From Lagopus muta (lineage: Eukaryota; Chordata; Aves; Galliformes; Phasianidae): a DNA stretch of 64,000 nt. Made by a program: the position numbers and the translations under genes. Where the stretch lies: positions 69,388,134 through 69,452,133 of the forward strand of contig NC_064435.1 of assembly GCF_023343835.1 (NCBI RefSeq), read 5' to 3'. This document shows positions 48,660-60,815 of the stretch, piece by piece. Within the stretch, counting starts at the first letter, position 1; each line of letters starts with the position of its first letter. Under the pieces are notes generated by a model, which saw only the letters and a program-made list of their open reading frames with translations, was not told the origin of the DNA and did no database searches.

Positions 48660-48728
48660 TGTTCATTGCATGGGGTTGGACTAGATGGCCTTTAAGGTCC
48701 CTTCCAACTCAAACAATACTATGATAAA
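48660..48728 (+). mobile_element. Short CR1 3' tail in opposite orientation
   Basis: GCATGGGGTTGGACTAGATG, GGTCCCTTCCAACTC and a terminal TACTATGAT form the last few dozen bases of a sense-strand CR1, next to the minus-strand CR1 on the left. Confidence 0.85.
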
Positions 48729-51700
48729 ATCTGCTCATCTGCTAGCTTCAATTACTTAGTCCTGTAGTATATATTCTTTGTTTCAGTACTTCTGGACACG
48801 CTATGTTAAAAAGTTAACTTTTCCCATTCCAGATCCTTTTCATTGATTTGGGTAAGATATCATTCATTTACATTTTTTCCCTGCAGAAATATGATCCCCC
48901 CAAAAGATGATGTGTATCAAAGATGCTAACAGTGTTTCCTACTCCAATTGAGCAACTTGGGTATCAATACTGTTGTTTTATTCTTCTACACACCTCTTGG
49001 TGTCACATGTGAAAGGCTTTCACCATGTATAATACACAGAAAATACCTCTTTTTCTTAGCATTTTGTGAGTATTTCATCTACCTCTGGAATATTATGATC
49101 AATGCCACTTACACTCAGATTCTTGGGCAGAAAATCAGTATAATCTCTGCCTGGTTTTAAGGACGCCTCACATTAAAGCCATACAGTTAGGAATGATTTA
49201 TCCTTCAGTCACTTAATCCTACATTCAGATTTATATGATGTTCTAGGAAAGAAAGATAATCCTGATTTCCAAATACACAGAGCTATGAACCTTTGATCTC
49301 CCAATTGCAATCATTCATGCAGTACTAATGAAAGAGGTAATATAACTTAGAAGTACTGAAATTTAATGAATATGCTTTCACACTGTCTAGGCTTTGCTGC
49401 TTTCCACTCTCATCATCTGAGCAGATCCAGAGTTAGAAGAAACTAAGAAATTATGGTATCTGTATACAAATCTAGGAAAACACCTGAAAATCTCCAAGTT
49501 GACTGAAATTACTGAAAAATGTATGAACAACAATGAGACACACTAAGTGTGCTAATCATAAGAATATCTAAAAAAATGCAAGGTGTACAAGTATAAAATG
49601 GGAGTTACGGTAAAAATGAACTTTCTACCAATAGCTATTAAAAGCTGTGCCTGAAAATTTACAAACCACCCATCAAAAAGAAATTTATCAGAATTCATAC
49701 ATAGAATACCTAAAATATTAACCCCCACATCCTTTTCGGACTCATTTTTATTTCAAGAATGTTTTAATACATTTCAGTTACCTGCCTCTAAAGTGATACC
49801 GCTTGTTGGGGTTGGTTAAAACAATGTACCCCTTGTCCTGTCAGACAGAGTGATCTCATCCTCTTCAGTCCAAATACTGTTCTGCCTGGTACTATTCTAA
49901 AACCTAAAAACCTAAAACCATCATGACAGTTTATAAGTGAGGGTATGCAAAATGTCGTTTGCCAGATGTAAGTGCTGGTATGCCTGAAGGTTTTCTAAAT
50001 GTTATGGCAGAGCTTTGTTACATCTCTATTAAAAGGGGAAATAAAACACATAAGGGGCATATTTGAAAGCGATTCAAGAGATGAGAAGTTGTAGGAGTTT
50101 TTGGAAAGGAAGAACTTTCAAAGGTGTACGTTGAACTGTAACAGCTCAATGATGACAAAATAATTTCCACACTGAACACTACTGTTTGGCATCCAACTGC
50201 CTTCTTGTCCAGTGGAACCTGCAGCCATGCTGGGAAGGTGGGATTGGAGAGAAAAAAATCTACAAAGCAATGCGTGCAGTACAGAGAGTTAAAGTTATCC
50301 GAAGCTTATGCTTGGCATATCCTCTTTCTGAGGCTTTGGTATCTAGTTCCTTAAAACAGGAAAAAGTCTAATTTTTCTGAAGATCCTCACTTCAGAAAAG
50401 CAGTATCCAGCCATTTGTGATGAAGCATGGAAGGAGCAAAGCCCAGTATGGTCAACTCTGCTCACTTCAACTCAGTAGCTACAGCTCTTACATGAGATGT
50501 GGATTTAAATCTTTACAGGATGAGGAAGCAAAGGAACCAGGGCTTTCAATACATTAGATGATCTCCCCAGATATCAGCTTACTGTTTAAAACAGGATACC
50601 TTCTTCATCTTCTTTTTGCCTTCTTTATGTCATGATATAATAAGAGCTTTGCAGTGGGTTGGTTCAGTCAGCAGGACAATGTCCATATGCAGATGCTTCT
50701 ACGTCTTACATATCTAATCATTCAGCACTGCTAACACACATAAGGGTGAGTACTCAAAAAACAATTTGAGTAGAAATATCCTTATGTCATGAAAATTTGA
50801 AATGTATTCAATCAAATCCTTATTTATATTTCCAGATTTTGCAAACTCTCCAAGTTTCTGGCTTGTTTGTTTTGGGGTTTTTTGTTTGTTTATTTATTTT
50901 GTTTACCCTAAAATCTAGGGAAAAGAAAAGGAAGAATCTGAATGAAATAGTTCATAATTATGTTTGCCATTTCTATCTGTGTTGGGTTTCTAATTTGACT
51001 CATCAAATTAAATCATGATGTATTTCACTGCCAGGAGCACATAATGACAGCAGGTTTACATTCCTAAGTCCATTTCATTCTACTTCTTTCATATCGTTCA
51101 TGGCTGTGAGTGACTAATTTTCTGAAGAGCAATTTTTCTCATGGAAGGCTGAAATAATTATATTACTCTGGTGATAACAGTGAGAAGTGCAATATAACCT
51201 GCTGAAGGGGAAAATCTTTAAATAGAGGCTTTCAAGAAACCATCCCGAACAACATCAGAATGAATTTAAGAGGCAAGAATCTGCAAGCTAATCATTCAGG
51301 ATTCAATTTTATTCTCCCTATAGTAAATGAGAGCTTTGTTAGTACTCTTAATAGAGGAAGAGTAGCAGGTTAGGAAGAAAACACTTCATAGAAATCATTC
51401 TTGAAACAGACACTCAGAAGAAACACACAGAGCTCTCCTGAAATGTGGCCAAGAAGATGTCAGAAGAACCAACCCAGCAGCAGCCTCCAATCTCCTTTTT
51501 GGATTCTTGTTCTCCATTCTCATTTCTTTAGCTGCCAGAAAGGTAGTTAAAAAGTTTCTTTAAATTTAGGCTACTAACCATAGTCAAAGAAACAAAATTG
51601 AGAGATTGTATATTTTACCATATAATCCAATTAGCTAGAGTAGGTGGTGAAAGCATTGAACAAATTTTCTTCAAGACAGTTTCTGTATTTTTCCCTGGAA

Positions 51701-53198
51701 TTCAAAAATCAAACCACATCTGATAATGGCATGAATTCACCATGACCATGCACCAGCATTTGCAAGCAATTCCTGTTTGTGAATCATGACGAAAAAATTT
51801 AAAGACAAATTTTTAACAGAACAAGCAGAATTGAATTGAAAACATTAGCCTCATTTTAAAAGTTCAGAGACTTGGAAAGGTTAGATTTGTCAATCTATTG
51901 TCAGCTTGCTTACTTAGACTGCATGAAGTAAATATGAAGGATATCATTGCTATGATGCAGAAAGAAACCCAGGGTGAGTTGAATTATGTAGATGACTGGA
52001 AAGTCTTTAAGAGAATGACCTTCCCTATCCTGGTCAGTCTTTCAATACGAACTTCCTGACAAAATGTGTCAGGAAACTGTATGAGGAAGCATTTAATTCT
52101 GCATAGCTACTGGGAGAAATGACAGAATATCTTAGGAGCAAAGAAAAGGTCACTGAGGATTTAGGATGACTCTCTCAGATCATTTTGTTTTTTCAAAGCA
52201 AATAGGCCAGTGTCTGCAGAAGTAAAATGTCATTGTAGCAAGACACAGTGACTCCACATCTTAGCATCAGTGCCACTTTCCAATCTCAGGAATCAATGTA
52301 GAAAGAAAAGCGGGAGGTGATCAAAGACTGGGCAAATGGGGAGTAAGAACACAGAGTCAAAAGGAAACCGAAAAAACAGAGGGCAATTTCCATTGACAGT
52401 GACTAGCAGAGTTATCATGAGTGATGACATGAAATGGCAGAAACCTGAATGAAAAGCAAGCAGATGTCATCTGTCCTGGATGAATGAGAAAAATCTCCAT
52501 AAAGATGGTGAGAAACTTGAGTCTGAAGACAGAAGAATGGCTGATCCCCAAAACTTGTGGCAAACACTCAAGGCTGTAATACTCCCTACACATATAAATG
52601 GTTGCTCTGGTGCTGCCTCAGACAGATCTCATGGCAACACGCTGGTGTACCTCAATATTAACTCAGCAGAGAACAGAAAGTTAGATGAGGTGGGCATGTA
52701 AAGAAATACACCATGGTCATGACAGAGAAATTTCAATGATAGTGGTACAAGGACTCAAGTTACAATCCTTTAATAGCTATTTTCATGCCATTTCTGTTTT
52801 CATTCAGCTACGGCTCCTCATTTCAATATTATTGATCAGCTGCATTTTAAAGCTGTTTTCAAAACTTGGCACTTAAAACCTTGAATAATGATTCCCATAT
52901 TTCTGTAGCAAGGCCTTTTTTTTTTTGACATTTTCTCTGTCATTTCACCCTTCTCCTTCTCTGCCTGAGATTGATAATATTGTCTTCTCACCCTCCTGTG
53001 GACTGTTAGTTTCTCATTCCTTAGATATTGGCTTTAAGAGCAAACAGGTGGATATTACTGGCTTTAGACTACATTCTGCTCTATGTTCAGCCTTTCTGCA
53101 GGTTGAAGTCACTGATGTGCTTTTCACCAATTCTGAAAGCAGAAATGTAGATTTTAAATGTTCCCAAATGAACCACCACAAAGGGAAAAGCTGAGGCT

Positions 53199-53220
53199 AA
53201 ATAAACAAACAAACAAACAA
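53199..53220. repeat. (AAAC)n simple repeat
   Basis: About five AAAC units. Confidence 0.85.
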
Positions 53221-54432
53221 GTTGTTTGCATGGTGTCATGATGCACTAGGTTTGTGCAAAACTGCCTCTTTTTCTCTCATTCCTCAGCTACTACTTGATT
53301 CTGGTGTATTTTGATGTTTGTAAGAAGCTTCTTTTCTCCTTTGTTCGTCTCCTTCCTCTGTTGCCAAAATAAAGTTGTGAAAAAAGGAATCCATGAGAAC
53401 CTTTTAAGTAGAGATGACATGGGCATTATTTCAATTTTTACTCCCATTGAGTTTTCCTGAAGTCAGATTTTTGGAGCTATGCAGTCTCTGGATTAATTAT
53501 ATACACAGACACAGAGACTCTCCTAATACAAATTTTCTGACCCAACACATACAGTTCAGTCTGAACTATCTCAATCTTAGAATCAGAAAGGGGCAGATGG
53601 AGTGTTTCCACTGCAGAAGATCCTTCAAGGGAATAGACTTCAGTTAGCTAAGAGAAAGATCTATACAGAATTGTAACAAAAGATGTTTCCTTATCATGTG
53701 TAGAGTGAAGCTGGCCAATGACTGTTTTGCTAAATCTTGAAATACTGGAAGACTCTTGACAAAGAAAGTTAGCAGAAAGGCACTATGAAATTCTAGGGAC
53801 CAAGAGCTGAAATATCTGGAATGAAAACGATGGTAGGAAAACAACAGTAGACTGTTAGAGAATTGTTAGCAGTACAGCATCTGCAAGAACTAAATAAGCC
53901 ATAGAAGATGTCACCAGAGTGCAGGAAAGACAAACACCAAAGCAAACAGAATAAGAGAATGAGAATCTGCTGTCATAAACCACCTCATACATATTGCAGC
54001 CAATTATTTTGGTGCTGCTATGGAAACATTAGGTACATTTGTGTACCTAAAGTATTTTGTTATTCCAGGATTCCAGCAAATCCCCATGTAAAGTTCACAA
54101 AATATAGTTAACACTGTCTGTAAGGAGCTAGAAAATGAACATGAAAGAAGGTATAGGAACGAGCACCACAGAAAGATTGTACTCTGGGAATATGTAGAAC
54201 ACTGTCATCAAAACTACTCAAATCTTATAAAAGACAGTGTTTGGCAACAGTGGAACTGCAGTGTTATTTTCATATGACACAGTGAATAGTATATTTCTAA
54301 AAGTTAATGTGCACTCTAAATCTAAATCTTAACAGTGAGACAGTTGCAAGCAGACATGCTTTTGTGTGTGTATGTACATGTGTGCCTCAAGTGAGATACA
54401 GGAAACAGTAAAAAAAAGACTTTCTTTGGCAG

Positions 54433-54482
54433 AGCATGAACGAGCACAGCCTGCGTATCAGACTTCATCAGTCAAGAAAAAC
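54433..54482 (+). CDS. Candidate 50-bp exon
   Basis: Seen: acceptor ACTTTCTTTGGCAG, then 50 bases, then AAC|GTAAGTG. Two frames are open: SMNEHSLRIRLHQSRK (contains an ATG) and HERAQPAYQTSSVKKN. Two CpGs within 50 bases stand out in the surrounding AT-rich DNA. The first frame enters in phase 0 and would join the 23,789 donor. Inference: possible exon of a plus-strand gene; no family recognised. Confidence 0.18.
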
Positions 54483-55080
54483 GTAAGTGTAATAATTTAG
54501 ATCAACCTGGTTTTCTTCCCTAGAGTAAGATGTGAGATAGCGATAGATAAGGTCTTTTACTCTGCACTCTTAGCAATCTATATGCTGAAAGGCAAAGAGA
54601 AAAAATAAACCAATAAACAAGTCTAAAGACAATAAAGGTTTTCACAGAACAGAAATAGGTCATTTTATCAATGACATTTGAAATACATATATTTCAGTGA
54701 GCCCAAAGCCATTCCCAGCAAGCACAGTTCAGCAGCAAAGCACAATCATCTCAACATTCCCTAGATTTTTGTTGGTAACAAGTAATGTGCAAAGATCTAT
54801 GCTACAAAAGGTAGAAGAAAAAAGCATTTTACAGAAATAGTACATCCAGCTTCAGGTCAACAATCTGGACCTCTGGCACAGACAGGGAGAAAAGAGTAAA
54901 ATGGTGCACAAGACACTACAGATTTCAGACAAATAACTGGATCCGTATTTTAATAAACACACCCCACTTTTCATATTTATGAGTTTATGCAGGGAGCTCA
55001 TTCCAGTTATTTCATTATGTATATTTGTACCTTTGCATTTGTAAAATAGACAACCTGACACAGAGAAGCTCATTTATCAA

Positions 55081-55106
55081 ATGATAATGATAATGATAAT
55101 AATTAT
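55081..55106. repeat. (ATGATA)n repeat
   Basis: Four to five ATA/ATG units. Confidence 0.85.
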
Positions 55107-55529
55107 CAAATTAGCTTTCTGAAATTTAATAAAAAGTATAAACAGACCAACAGATGTAATGAGTCCTCCAAGGTGTTACACCACTTTGGACTACTTCTGT
55201 GCAGCAATAAAAGATGATTGCAGCTCATGTAGAAAATCTGAAAACTAGCATTGCACTAGGTGCATTGGCTGTTGCTAACCATACAGCTGTAACACCAAGA
55301 AATGGGTGCAGTTTAGTTTTGTCTGAATTTACTTGGATTTTGAGAGTTGGCAGCTTGCACCACGCTTTGTGCCACGGCAGCAGCACAGCTGTCTGTACCT
55401 GACCTGGCAAGCTTAAGGCTGAGATATCTTTACTAAAATCACCATAAAATTCTTGCTGTGGCATTGGCATTCATGCGGTACATTAAGATCTGTCTTCATT
55501 TTATGTGACTTTGCTTGAATGTGGGAATT

Positions 55530-55600
55530 ATTGTTCATACACATTCTACTGACCTTGATTATCATTATGTATATTGTTCATACACATTCGATTGATCTTG
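55530..55600. repeat. 28-bp imperfect direct repeat
   Basis: ATTGTTCATACACATTC followed by a CTTG-ending tail occurs at 55,530-55,558 and again at 55,573-55,600 with three or four mismatches. Confidence 0.8.
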
Positions 55601-58600
55601 TGGCCCATGTCAAGACAAGGCAGGTGGGACACTGATATTCTACAAACATTGCTTTAAAAAGAAACATGATCTAAAAGAGATAAAGAATATTTTAGAATGG
55701 AAAAAAAAAAAATGTGAGAAAGAGAAGGGAAACTGAAGAATTTGTGTCTTAGTGTTCCAGTGTCGCCTTCTTCCTATGTCAAACTTCCTATGACATCAGG
55801 CCTCAGGCATCAATCAAATAATGCAGGTCTTCTGAGCTGTGTGGACATGTAAACTGTAGGTATGGCACAAGGCTTTGACTGAATATTCAGAAAGTGTGAC
55901 AGTAGCTTCTGCTATCATTTTGATTAAATGATATACCCAAGAGACAGCCAATAGTTGAAGCAAACTTATTGGCAAAAGAGTCTCACATTGGTACCCAGTT
56001 CATTTTTCACTTATAGTGGAAATAAAGGTTTCTTGAAACACGCTTCCATAGCAATTGATAGTTATTGTCCTTTATTTTCACTAGTTAGAAAAACAAAGTG
56101 ATTATCTATCAATATTATCTACCGAAGAAAACAAGCACCTGTGTAGAGGCAGGAATCCAACACGAAATGGACTATACCTTAATTGTTTTTACTCCACTTC
56201 CTTCATCATACTTAATTGCCATGGGGGTAATTTTTGTTTTATAGTATTCTTGTTCAAATTCTAATATGTTTCAAGTGAAAGAGAACTCAGGTTACAGAAT
56301 AAAGTGCCTTAATAAACAACAAAATTGAGAATTCCCAGAGAATTCTCAGAGAAATGATTGCCTAGTTCATACAAAATACTAACCCGGTGTCATTTTATTC
56401 ACCTTTTGTTCCCAAGACACTATCTTTACAAACTCATAATATTTCTGAGTATATGTCATACTTTACTACGTTTAATATCTTACGGCACGCTATTCTAAAA
56501 CATATCTGTGCACACTTTCTATAGCTGCCTGTGAAGCATAGTGAAAGCTTAAAGGATCTAATAAAGCTCTTCTGCAGGGATCAGGAGGCAAAGACAAGCA
56601 CTGGATAAATAGAGGTTAGGATATGAAAAAACAGCAATTTAAATACCATCTCTGAGTCTCAACCTATTTCCTTAGTACATGCACGTGCCCCATTCACACA
56701 TGTATAACCACTTTCTAGAGTAAGAAACTAAACAGAAATATTCAGTAACAGTTTATTTCATATATGAGAGAAAATAAGCTGAAACTGGCTGTTAGCTTAC
56801 CTGGCACTAACAACTAGGTTCTTGGCAGCAGCAAGAAAAAAATACTAATCATTCACTGAAGCAAAAGAAGAGCAAGGGTCACAAATAAAGTGGTGACACA
56901 TAACATTTCAAATAGTCGAGAAAATATTTTAATAGTTTCTTAGTGTTCTTCCTTGCAATTTTATTTCATATGGGAATGATTATTTAGACAGGCTTCCATA
57001 CAAACACTTTTAGAGTAAGTAGATTCTCTGTAAAATAATTGCTGCTCAGGACGACGTGGCTTACTATTGGCTAACACAGAATACTCTGATGACTATGGGC
57101 CCAGCAGACTTCATAGGGCACATTGGGACAACATGGTACTGCATTGAATAGGCAAGGGACTAAAAGGACATTAACACTTCCAAGTTTCACCTACAATGTT
57201 CAGCTGGGAATGTACCAATCAAGAAACAGCACGGCCCACTTTTACAGAATAGATAGGACCAGTCAACTGTGTTGGTGACGGAAGAATATTCACAGACATA
57301 TATCTGGCCAACAGAAATAAAGAAACCAAAAAAACCCACAGATACAGTGAAGGCCACAGGTCGTTGCTGGGTTGCACAGAGCATGAAAATAAGCAACACT
57401 TTTTTTGGTCTAGATCTGTGGAAGACTTCTCATGCAAAAACCAAGAAGCAGCTTAAGAATAGACATGTCTCTCATTAACAGTGGACCTGGGAGTATTACT
57501 TTGCATTTAGGGTAAACCCTGAGACCTCTCTAGAAACTTGAGGTTAGTTTTTAGAACTATTGATTTGGCTAACAATTTCATTTTTCAATGTAATGTGTTG
57601 CAGTAGTCAGACTTGGCAATCACAAGCATGAATTAGCACAGCCAAACAGCGTAGGAAGACAGGGTGCAGTTTCCTGTCCAGCCTCAGGCAGAAGGGGACA
57701 TTTTGCACAGCTGGCATTGTGCACGTATGCAAAAGCAACATAACTTGCAGAAAGCCCCACAGGCTTTACATTTTGACACATCCCAAAGTTCAGTCTAGTT
57801 AAAGTGCTTCCTTTTGCCAAAAGAAACCTTATATAATGGTGGAAAAAATATTTTTAGAAGCATAAAATCAGCCCAGCTGCAAACTAAAAGTCAACATCTA
57901 TCATTGCAACTATATTTTCTAGAAAATAACAGGAAAAAAAAGCATGGAGAAATACTGAATTGTTTGCAGATTTCCTTCGATCATTATTATGCTCCCACTC
58001 TCTATGCAACCTCAACCTTATCAAAACAGAAAACATCACTGGCAAAGAATCTTCCATACCATGGACATAGTTTTGTATGTCTAATACCTGGATTTACAGG
58101 CACTATTTTAGTGAGGAGAAATAAGTGAAGTTCTAGCAAGACTGAAGACAAGGTACCCTCTCCCTTGATATACTGTTTGAGCCTGTTCCTCCTGCTTTCT
58201 GCCTTTGATTCATAATCAATCTTTCATTTTATTTCCAAAAGGGAGCTGCAAAGGTTTGGTCTGAAATGTGACTAATGTTAGACAACTTTTCTGCTATGAA
58301 AGAGCATAGGATTTGTCTATAGTATTCCTCTACAGAACCTAACACGATGCACATACCAGAGCCAATCAATACAGGATGCTTTAAAGAAAGACATAAAAAC
58401 TGAAGCTAAACAATTTCTTTTCAGCTAAATATTTTATAGGAGAAAAATGAGACTTTGGTAAAATGTCTTCCAGGTTTCAACTGAAAAAATAAAACAATGG
58501 TTTCATGGGCAACAGTAAATGCGAAGGTGTTGGCTTTGGGGAAGTAAAGGTAAGGTAAAGGTAAACACAAAAGAGGTGCTGGAAATTGTGAAGATACTTT

Positions 58601-59734
58601 TTCAGGGAATTGATGAAAGGAGGAATGAAAAACTTTTGACACTGCACTTGGACAAATCCAGGTGACATTTTTGGAGTAGCACCACATAAAACAAGCCATG
58701 TGATTAAGCAGTATTAGTAGTGCAGTGCTCATTGGTAAAATGTCTAGATGCTGTGCCTGTAATACAATTCACATACTCATCCTTCTTTCTCAGCCCAGAT
58801 GTTCTTACATGTTAGCTTGCCATAAAGAACAGAGTCTTTTCATGCACTGAGAAGTAATTCCAGAGAGTATGTGATTTCACTACCCCACATTCTGAAATGA
58901 AAAGCACTGAAGTAAATTACTTAACTCTTTTGAAAATTTGGCTTCAGGTTTTACTATCAGAGACACAATTTCTGTTCACATGCAACAGTCTCAGAGTCCT
59001 TATCCAGCCTAGACTCTCATACGTGACAAGGAAGAGACATCTCACTTTCCATTAATTCCTTTTCTAAGGGTTTAGGTGTTGGTTTTTGTTGTTATTATTT
59101 CAGGAGAATTTAATGTTATTTTCTGTTCTCTCCTCTGTGGACATGCCAACAGCACTGGTTACCAAGGATATGTGCTTCCAAAGTATCCTCTTAAATCAAG
59201 GTCACAACATCTGCTATATTCTGCATAATCAGATAGCTATGACAAGAAAATCTACCCAATTATCACCCTTAACAGCTTCTGAACTGTGTCTGTTTCTGTC
59301 TGGTTCTGTACTGAGGCACAGCAACATTCATGTCTCTCTGACAGAGAAGAATCACTGGAGAGAGATGGGACTGCTAGACAGATGTGCAGCCAGCACTGAC
59401 ATGAAGCTTCTGTTACAGTTTCCAATAATTGATTTTGCTAGTCTTCTGTAGCAGACATTTTACAGAAAAGAAATCCAAAAAAACAGTCTCTATGGACTGC
59501 AACGAAATTAAAATCTGGCTAAAAACAATTCAAAGTAGTAGAATTATGTGACTATTATATAAATGAGAACTAACAAGAATAAGAACCGCTGGGAAAAGGA
59601 ACATAGCTATTTTTTCCTTGATTCTTTGTTTTTGGGAGCATTTAAAATTCTATAGACAGTATTCAGTGCAGACACAACAACAAAACCCCACATCCTATTC
59701 TCATTCTAGCTGATAAAGAGAACAAAGAAGACAG

Positions 59735-59830
59735 AATGATAGAATCGTTAAAGTTAAAAAAGATCACCATGAGAATCTAATTCAATCATCAATCTGCAAC
59801 CCATGCCCACATGCTGTCCCTTCATCAATT
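59735..59830 (-). mobile_element. CR1 LINE 3' tip, diverged
   Basis: Antisense AGAATGATAGAATCGTTAAAG followed by an AAAGATCACCATGAGAATC tract matches the 3' end of a CR1 subfamily. Only about 100 bases are recognisable. Confidence 0.7.
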
Positions 59831-60342
59831 GCTTAGATGCTGTTGAACTGGTGTGACCCAAAACCTGTCCATTTAAACAGCCTCACCACTGTATGCTAGC
59901 CTTTATGCTTTTTGCTTGCTAGTCTAGACACAGCTCCATTGTCTGAGCAGCTTGGAGCTGTGACTGAGTAGATTGAAAGCATCTCTGTCCCACTGCTCTC
60001 CTCCCTCAGCTGGTGCAGGCAGAGACAGAGTTGGGTTCAGTGTTCTGGCAGAACAAAGGAACTTGGCTTGGCCAAGGTAGTGGCTGAATCTGTTGAGCTA
60101 ATCCACCCAAAGACCAGGCAGAGATAAGTTAAGGCAAGAAAGTGATGGCTTCCCTGCATTATTTCTCAGCATCTTTCCTGCGCCAGAGAAGGGCTCTGCC
60201 AGAATCATGCCAGGGTGTGAGTTCAGATACCTCTGATTTTACAGGGGATATGTCAGTGGGTAAGGCAACATGCCACCAAAATTTTGTTATGTTTATCCCG
60301 TTCAAAGGCAAAAGTGAATTGCAGGGTGTGGATACAACAAAC

Positions 60343-60500
60343 AGACTCACAGGTAGGAAGGGACCTCAGGAGGTCATTTCATCCACTCTCATCCACAAAG
60401 CAGGGTTAACACTGAATTCAGATCAGGTTTCTCAGGATTTTGAAAAAAACTGGGCCATAGAATCCACAGCTGCTCTGGGTAATCTGTTTCCCTATGCAAT
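60343..60500 (-). mobile_element. CR1 LINE 3' fragment
   Basis: Antisense CR1: AGGAAGGGACCTCAGGAGG, AAAGCAGGGTTAACAC, GGTTTCTCAGGATTTTG and CACAGCTGCTCTGGGTAATC. Confidence 0.8.
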
Positions 60501-60589
60501 CATCTTCATAAAACAAAACACATGAAACTATGTTAGATTCAGTGAGAAACTCTCAGGGAGATGACAGTCTGTTCTTCCTGGTCACTACT

Positions 60590-60815
60590 GACAAGATGCT
60601 CAGCAATAGCACAAAGAAAAGGTTCAGACTGGACATTAAGAAAACTGTCTTTACTGTGAGAGTGGTCTAAAACTGGAACAGTTTCTGATGAAAATGATTA
60701 ATGCCCTATGGCCATCAGTGCTCAAGAGGCATTTAAGTAACTCCCTCAAAAACATGTCTTAACTTTTGGATAAACCTGAAGTTGTCAGCAATTTGGGCTA
60801 GGTGACCTAAACTGA
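60590..60815 (+). mobile_element. CR1 LINE 3' fragment, strongly diverged
   Basis: Sense CR1: AAAAGGTTCAGACTGGACAT, TAAAACTGGAACAG, CTCAAGAGGCATTTAAGTAA and a worn GGGCTAGGTGACC. It lies 90 bp from an antisense CR1. Confidence 0.72.

Larger units (their letters stand above)
48729..59734. other. Unassigned AT-rich sequence, intron-like
   Basis: About 11 kb without a recognised mobile element, unusual in this CR1-rich window. One weak exon candidate (54,433-54,482) and some simple repeats are listed separately. Open frames reach 121 codons (59,086-59,451) but lack family features. Confidence 0.45.

Noticed and set aside
59086-59451. 121-codon plus-strand open frame
   Set aside because: Random-looking composition, no domain, not framed by splice sites.
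60142-60525. 127-codon plus-strand open frame
   Set aside because: Its second half runs through an antisense CR1 fragment, and the rest has no family features.
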